Virus record (IMG/VR): IMGVR_UViG_3300042939_000167
Location: 1 to 25,908 of that record
Strand: one strand, 5' to 3'
DNA: 25,908 nt
Source of the DNA: a virus
Under the pieces are notes generated by a model. It saw only the letters and a program-made list of their open reading frames with translations. It was not told the DNA's origin and made no database searches. Position numbers and translations under genes: made by a program. Of this stretch, positions 22,996-25,908 are shown piece after piece (positions within the stretch are counted from its first letter, which is position 1; each line of letters opens with the position of its first letter).

Positions 22996-24038
22996 GCATC
23001 GCAGAAATCATCAAGCAGGCGAACCGTAAGTACGGAGAGGGGTTCCTCATCAAGGGGTCCGACATCCGGGACGACGTGATGCAGAGGGCATCCACGGGGT
23101 CTCTTAGTTTCGACATCATGCTGGGGGGAGGCTGGCCACTCAACAAGTGGAACGAGATCGTCGGCAATCCCTCCAACGGTAAGACCGTGATGGTTCTCAA
23201 GACCATCGCTGCTCAACAGGCCCTGAACCCCGACTACGAGACTCTCTGGATCGCTGCTGAAGACTTCGTTCCTGACTGGGCTGAGCGATTGGGAGTCAAC
23301 CTAGACAAGGTATTCGTCGCCGATACGAATGTCAGTGAGCAGGCATTTCAGCTCGTCAACGACGCTCTAGATGACCGTGCCGTAGACGCTGTCATCATCG
23401 ATTCTCTACCGGCTCTCGTTCCCGGTGACGAAGCTGAGCGGGCAGCCGGTGAGTGGCTTCCCGGACTTCAGGCTCGTCTCACGGGTCAGTTCATGAGAAA
23501 GACAGGCAAGACCATTAGGCGGTCACTAACAGAGGAAGACCGCCCTGTGCTGGCGCTGATCGTCAACCAGTGGCGTGACCAAATCGGCGTCATGTACGGA
23601 GACCCGAGAACTACCCCCGGTGGTAAGGCGAAGAACTTCTCTTACTTCACCAGAGTCGAGGTCAGCCGAGACGACTGGCTTCGTGACGGTTCCAAGAACC
23701 GTGTTGGTATCTCCATCAAGGCCAAGACCATGAAGAACAAGACGGCTCCCCCTCAGCGGGTTGGGGTAGTCGACTTCTACTTCTCTGACACTGACGGGTT
23801 CTCCTCTGGTGATTACGACTCGGTCAAGGAGATCTTCTCAGTTGGTCAGGCGTACGGGGTCATCGAGCGTGGTGGCAGCTACTACTCCTTCAACGGAGAG
23901 AGACTGAACGAGAAGGCCGGGAAGGAAGAGGCAGAGAACCGTCTTCGGTACGACCTCGATCTTCAGGACCAGATCCGAGCAGAGGTCTTTCGGGTGGTTC
24001 TCCATCAATCAGTTGACAACAAGTCAAACTTGATGTAG
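22992..24038 (+). CDS. recA: RecA-like recombinase
   Basis: A 348-residue RecA-fold ATPase. Walker A is GNPSNGKT (58-65), where bacterial RecA has GPESSGKT. AAEDFVPDWAERLGV (88-102) follows the second strand and carries the conserved acidic residue. Walker B is VDAVIIDSLPALVP (131-144), followed by an ARLTGQFMRKTGKTIRRSL stretch. LALIVNQWRDQIG fits the L2-edge sensor strand, and GGKAKNFSYFTRVEV is the usual C-terminal core signature. The start at 22992 gives an ATGA overlap with the zinc-ribbon stop. It promotes strand pairing for recombination-dependent replication or repair, working with the SSB and the resolvase and Cas4-like genes downstream. Confidence 0.92.
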   Translation: MSIAEIIKQANRKYGEGFLIKGSDIRDDVMQRASTGSLSFDIMLGGGWPLNKWNEIVGNPSNGKTVMVLKTIAAQQALNPDYETLWIAAEDFVPDWAERLGVNLDKVFVADTNVSEQAFQLVNDALDDRAVDAVIIDSLPALVPGDEAERAAGEWLPGLQARLTGQFMRKTGKTIRRSLTEEDRPVLALIVNQWRDQIGVMYGDPRTTPGGKAKNFSYFTRVEVSRDDWLRDGSKNRVGISIKAKTMKNKTAPPQRVGVVDFYFSDTDGFSSGDYDSVKEIFSVGQAYGVIERGGSYYSFNGERLNEKAGKEEAENRLRYDLDLQDQIRAEVFRVVLHQSVDNKSNLM

Positions 24039-24041
24039 CTT
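24013..24041 (+). promoter_or_regulatory. Promoter for 47-residue gene, apparently leaderless
   Basis: A perfect TTGACA (24013-24018), 17-base spacer and TAGCTT (24036-24041), six bases before ATG 24048. The -35 is part of a dyad TTGACAACAAGTCAA (24013-24027). Both hexamers overlap the 3' end of recA. No Shine-Dalgarno precedes the ATG. Confidence 0.6.
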
Positions 24042-24047
24042 TGCTCC

Positions 24048-24191
24048 ATGACATCCGAAGAGACCGAGCGCAAGATTGGTAAGCCGAGGGTGTACTACAT
24101 CGAGGTGAGGAACCTGTCCCTTACTCCCAGCGGTTGGAAGGAGACCAGCAAGATCGTGGTCCGCAATCAGGACCCACACTCGTCCGACTAG
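24048..24191 (+). CDS. Small basic protein (47 residues), unknown
   Basis: A short reading frame beginning MTSEETERKIGKPRVYYIEV and continuing with RNLSLTPSGWKETSKIVVRN before a TAG stop. The composition looks protein-like: alternating hydrophobics (VYYIEVRNLSL, SKIVVRN) suggest a small two-strand beta unit with a charged N-terminus. It starts ten bases after the recA stop, directly behind a promoter with perfect TTGACA and six bases from -10 to ATG, so it is probably translated as a leaderless mRNA. Function unknown. Confidence 0.6.
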   Translation: MTSEETERKIGKPRVYYIEVRNLSLTPSGWKETSKIVVRNQDPHSSD

Positions 24192-24192
24192 C

Positions 24193-24222
24193 TACCGGGC
24201 GTACGTTACCGGGCGTTATAAC
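24193..24222 (+). repeat. 10-bp direct repeats plus GTTATAAC palindrome
   Basis: TACCGGGCGT occurs at 24193-24202 and 24207-24216 (14-bp period), immediately followed by the 8-bp palindrome GTTATAAC (24215-24222). The 219-bp gap 24192-24410 holds no convincing gene; it contains these repeats and the nested hairpin at 24328-24366. Confidence 0.75.
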
Positions 24223-24327
24223 CGGTCCCTGACGCCGGGGGTTACACGGGCGGGGGCTACCCGAGCCACAGCAGAGACGGGAGGCTGCACCACATCCACA
24301 GCCACAACAAAGGGTGCGGAGCTACTC

Positions 24328-24366
24328 GCTTAGAGTCGTCGCCGGGGGGCGACGTTAGGGCTAAGC
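24328..24366 (+). ncRNA. Nested stem-loop, possible terminator or structured RNA
   Basis: GCTTAG (24328-24333) pairs with CTAAGC (24361-24366). Inside, CGTCGCC (24337-24343) pairs with GGCGACG (24348-24354) around a GGGG loop. Two perfect stems one inside the other, in GC-rich DNA upstream of a gene with its own strong RBS, suggest a folded RNA or a bidirectional block to transcription. No T-run follows, so identity is open. Confidence 0.45.
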
Positions 24367-24410
24367 AGTCCACCCCCCCACCTAACGATCAACAACAGGG
24401 AGGAACGAAC

Positions 24411-24641
24411 GTGAGCATCTTCACCGGATGGGACAGCCCCGCCGACAACGACGTAGAAACCGAATCAGACGTGGAGTGCCCCGCTTGCGGGACCGTCACC
24501 CCCGACGCCTGCATCACCGGCACCGGCCACGGCAGCCGAAGCTACCGGGGACGGTCCCGCTACAGTTCGATCACGTGGGGTGCGACCTGCGACCACTGCG
24601 GCCACGAGTGGGAGTGGGACGACGATCTGACCGACGAGTGA
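24411..24641 (+). CDS. Small zinc-ribbon protein
   Basis: A 76-residue acidic protein with two Cys pairs: Cys23-x2-Cys26 (VECPACGTV) and Cys60-x2-Cys63 (ATCDHCGHEWEW), a zinc-ribbon arrangement, with a Gly/Ser/Arg-rich segment between (HGSRSYRGRSRY). GTG 24411 has GGAGGA (24399-24404) six bases upstream, the best RBS in this region. It stands alone between two structured non-coding stretches. Such tiny zinc ribbons in phages often bind nucleic acid or host polymerase; nothing here identifies the partner. Confidence 0.8.
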   Translation: MSIFTGWDSPADNDVETESDVECPACGTVTPDACITGTGHGSRSYRGRSRYSSITWGATCDHCGHEWEWDDDLTDE

Positions 24642-24654
24642 CAGTCACGCCGGT

Positions 24655-24677
24655 CCTACAGCGGCAAAACCTGTAGG
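24655..24677 (+). terminator. 7-bp hairpin after zinc-ribbon gene
   Basis: CCTACAG (24655-24661) and CTGTAGG (24671-24677), perfect stem with nine-base loop, starting 14 bases after the stop codon. Location fits a terminator but there is no T-run. Confidence 0.4.
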
Positions 24678-24734
24678 GGTGTCGACCTTAGCCACTGGCT
24701 GTGGACTCCCTTAGGGGACGAGGCCCCTGTCGCG

Positions 24735-24944
24735 ATGGGTCGGCTTGAAGCGGTGGGAGAACACGGGTATCGCTTAGCGACCTTGGACCCCGGTCCCGAT
24801 GGCCCTCACGGGCACAGGGCCTACACGCCGCCTAGCCCCGGAGTAAAGGTATGCGGGGCAACCTCTTCACTCAACTACGAATCGAGGAATCGTGCCGAGC
24901 ACTATTGTGGACAACATCGAGGCGCTACAGGATGCGTTCGATGA
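24735..24944 (+). CDS. Doubtful small ORF with Cys/His motif
   Basis: A possible 69-residue protein whose C-terminal half reads VKVCGATSSLNYESRNRAEH then YCGQH, reminiscent of the Cys...YC-x2-H knuckle at the end of many small phage proteins. Against it: no proper RBS (GAGG is 12 bases upstream), a Pro/Gly-rich N-terminal half coinciding with a GGCCCT/AGGGCC hairpin (24801-24821), and a 53-bp overlap with the well supported GTG gene at 24892. I list it as the alternative to a non-coding reading of 24642-24891. Confidence 0.25.
   Translation: MGRLEAVGEHGYRLATLDPGPDGPHGHRAYTPPSPGVKVCGATSSLNYESRNRAEHYCGQHRGATGCVR
24801..24821 (+). repeat. 6-bp hairpin with nine-base loop
   Basis: GGCCCT (24801-24806) and AGGGCC (24816-24821). 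Together with the 24655 hairpin (also nine-base loop) and an AGGGG/CCCCT pair at 24713-24728 it makes 24642-24891 unusually rich in short inverted repeats. Confidence 0.6.
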
Positions 24945-25068
24945 CTACTGGCGCTGCGATGATGGAAGACAGCTCACCCATGACGAGTGGCGGTCTCTGG
25001 GACAGTTGCTCATTCATCTCAGTCGCCTTCCCGCTGTCTCTGCTGAAGAAGGCGAACCAAATGACTGA
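24892..25068 (+). CDS. Small acidic protein (58 residues), unknown
   Basis: The frame starts GTG and reads VPSTIVDNIEALQDAFDDYW, then RCDDGRQLTHDEWRSLGQLL and LSRLPAVSAEEGEPND before TGA. It looks like a compact all-helical protein. GAGGAA at 24884-24889 gives a good RBS. Its end overlaps the next gene by 8 bp in the form ATGACTGA, the same junction found at 19470. The competing frame across this region (from 24851) is a spurious N-terminal extension of the next gene. Confidence 0.7.
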   Translation: MPSTIVDNIEALQDAFDDYWRCDDGRQLTHDEWRSLGQLLIHLSRLPAVSAEEGEPND

Positions 25069-25279
25069 CCTAGATGATTTCTTTGATTGGCTGAACCATG
25101 GGGTGTACAAGGGCTGGGTGAGTTTTCCGGTGTGTGGAACTCACGCTGAAGTTGCTCTATCGGAAGAAGAATCCGAGGAGTTCGAAGCTGGCTATGACCC
25201 CTGCGTGTTTGTGCTCCGTGTCTGGTCGGAGAACATCGATGATGACACCAAGGTCAGTGATAACGATGCCGAGGACTGA
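25061..25279 (+). CDS. Small conserved-type actinophage protein (VCxxH...DPCVxVLRVW)
   Basis: A 72-residue acidic protein. SFPVCGTHAEVALSEEESEE followed by FEAGYDPCVFVLRVW is a pattern I associate, from memory and unverified, with small proteins recurring in actinobacteriophage genomes. Two Cys (25, 48) and a His (28) could bind metal. The N-terminus (DLDDFFDWLNHGVYKGW) is an amphipathic helix. ATG 25061 is chosen because the longer reading from 24851 runs through the 58-residue gene in another frame. It overlaps the preceding gene by 8 bp and the nuclease gene by 14 bp. Function unknown. Confidence 0.75.
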   Translation: MTDLDDFFDWLNHGVYKGWVSFPVCGTHAEVALSEEESEEFEAGYDPCVFVLRVWSENIDDDTKVSDNDAED

Positions 25280-25574
25280 TCAGCAGAAGCTCTCCGACAG
25301 GCAGGAGAAGAGGCTGGCCTCTTCTCTCGGTGGTCGGGTAAACCCCGGATCCGGATCCTCTTGGAAGCGCCGACAGGACGTTCGTACGGACAAGTTTCTG
25401 ATCGAAGCAAAGCGTACGGGTAAGACCCAGATTACGGTCAAGGCCAGTGACTGGAAGCAGCTACTGCACCACGCTTTGACTGAAGACAAGGTCCCCGTCA
25501 TGGCTCTTGACCTAGACGGGAAGCACTACGTCATGGTCCTAGAGGACGACTGGATTGAGCTGACCAATGAGTGA
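25266..25574 (+). CDS. Holliday-junction-resolvase-like PD-(D/E)XK nuclease
   Basis: A 102-residue nuclease-like protein. The motif order is Glu14 in RQEKRLASSLGG, then RVNPGSGSSWKRRQDVR with Asp38, then FLIEAKRTGKTQITVK with Glu47-x-Lys49, the ExK of the PD-(D/E)XK fold, and ALDLDGKHYVMV as the final strands. Gly-rich NPGSGSS before the active-site Asp is seen in Hjc-like and phage resolvases. It would cut branched DNA, resolving recombination or replication intermediates generated by RecA. ATG 25266 is chosen because the in-frame extension to 25134 overlaps the preceding gene entirely. A restriction-like nuclease without junction preference is the alternative. Confidence 0.78.
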   Translation: MPRTDQQKLSDRQEKRLASSLGGRVNPGSGSSWKRRQDVRTDKFLIEAKRTGKTQITVKASDWKQLLHHALTEDKVPVMALDLDGKHYVMVLEDDWIELTNE

Positions 25575-25908
25575 CCCCTCCTCAACGGAGCTACGCAACC
25601 TGAAGCAGACCTTCAAGTCGAGTGCGGGTGTGCTCCTTCCAGATATCCAGCGTCACGTTGTTCGGTCGCAGAAGGACTCTGACCGGGATACCGACCACGT
25701 TCATCCGTCCGACATGGCTAAGAAGTACTGGTGCCCCCGTCAGACCTATTTCCGGATCGTGGGGGCTGAAGTCAACCGTGGTCCTTCCTCTGTTTCATTC
25801 CGCATGGCTAACGCCTTCGCTCAAGGGCACATGATCCATGACAAGTGGCAGCGGTGGCTTTGGGAAATGGGTCGACTCTGGGGCCGCTGGTCGTGCTCTG
25901 AAGGCCAC
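25567..25908 (+). CDS. Cas4-family/RecB-like exonuclease (3' partial)
   Basis: The frame from ATG 25567 is open to the window end (114 codons). It contains HPSDMAKKYWCPRQTYFRIV with Cys56 in CPRQ, the N-terminal Cys of Cas4-type Fe-S nucleases. Then FRMANAFAQGHMIHDKWQRW places His91 in the G-x3-H motif of the RecB-like nuclease fold. Another Cys (110) lies near the edge. The metal-binding Asp/ExK and the C-terminal Cys cluster must lie beyond the window. Located after the resolvase and RecA-region genes, it probably resects DNA ends for recombination. It overlaps the previous gene by 8 bp. Confidence 0.75.
   Translation, partial: MSDPSSTELRNLKQTFKSSAGVLLPDIQRHVVRSQKDSDRDTDHVHPSDMAKKYWCPRQTYFRIVGAEVNRGPSSVSFRMANAFAQGHMIHDKWQRWLWEMGRLWGRWSCSEGH

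Noticed and set aside
24193-24366. tRNA or CRISPR array in the structured gap
   Set aside because: No T-arm (GTTCRANNC-like) or cloverleaf could be assembled, and only two 10-bp repeats exist, too short and too close for CRISPR.
24851-25060. Long N-terminal extension of the 72-residue gene
   Set aside because: The 24892-25068 gene in another frame has a good RBS and an 8-bp coupled overlap, a better explanation.

Overview
The window is about 26 kb of a tailed-phage genome, most likely a contractile-tailed (myovirus-type) phage of an actinobacterium. Contractile morphology is inferred from a gpX/LysM-like protein, a gpD/gp27-like hub, a gp25-like wedge and a gpJ-like wedge in consecutive overlapping genes. 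An actinobacterial host is inferred from two WhiB-like Fe-S proteins, GTG starts, mid-to-high GC by eye and several apparently leaderless genes. I cannot name the host genus. No integrase, terminase, capsid gene, tRNA or CRISPR array is visible.

Layout. 1-9681 (+): baseplate and tail-tip module, consisting of an NlpC/P60 tail lysin (5' end outside the window), gpX/LysM-like protein, hub, gp25-like wedge, gpJ-like wedge, two tandem paralogous surface proteins, a 1063-residue gpI-like multidomain tail protein and one more structural protein. 9674-11168 (-): a three-gene operon (WhiB-like, small membrane protein, SAP-like protein with Pro-Glu repeats) that converges on the tail operon. 11169-11348: divergent control region with back-to-back promoters and a long nested hairpin. 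11349-17497 (+): replication initiation genes, comprising a winged-helix initiator-like protein, a second WhiB, a DnaC-like loader with a destroyed P-loop, a HAD-like protein lacking the nucleophile, a DnaB-type helicase, a TTG-started primase and an SNF2-type helicase. 17512-18291: CHAP plus peptidoglycan-binding endolysin. 18292-18448: regulatory gap. 18449-24038 (+): deaminase, unknown protein, MerR-type regulator, gp32-like ssDNA-binding protein, family A DNA polymerase, zinc ribbon and RecA-like recombinase. 24048-25908 (+): small genes separated by structured non-coding DNA, then a Holliday-junction-resolvase-like nuclease and the start of a Cas4-like exonuclease.

How it fits together. 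The right two thirds encode a nearly complete replisome and recombination set: initiator, loader, helicase, primase, SSB, polymerase, RecA, resolvase and Cas4-like exonuclease. Genes are tightly packed with ATGA, GTGA, TTGA or 8-bp overlaps, implying translational coupling. Control appears concentrated at a few points: the divergent region at 11.2 kb, 12.55 kb, 18.3-18.9 kb and 24.0-24.9 kb. At several of these a promoter-like hexamer pair ends 6-8 nt before a start codon with no ribosome-binding site, the arrangement expected of leaderless mRNA.

Most notable points: two consecutive degenerate enzymes (loader and HAD-like) directly before the helicase; long perfect inverted repeats at 11255-11319, 18856-18911 and 20648-20695; the leaderless promoter set; and a mosaic tandem duplication of the surface genes. 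All functional calls come from reading motifs by eye, with no database search.
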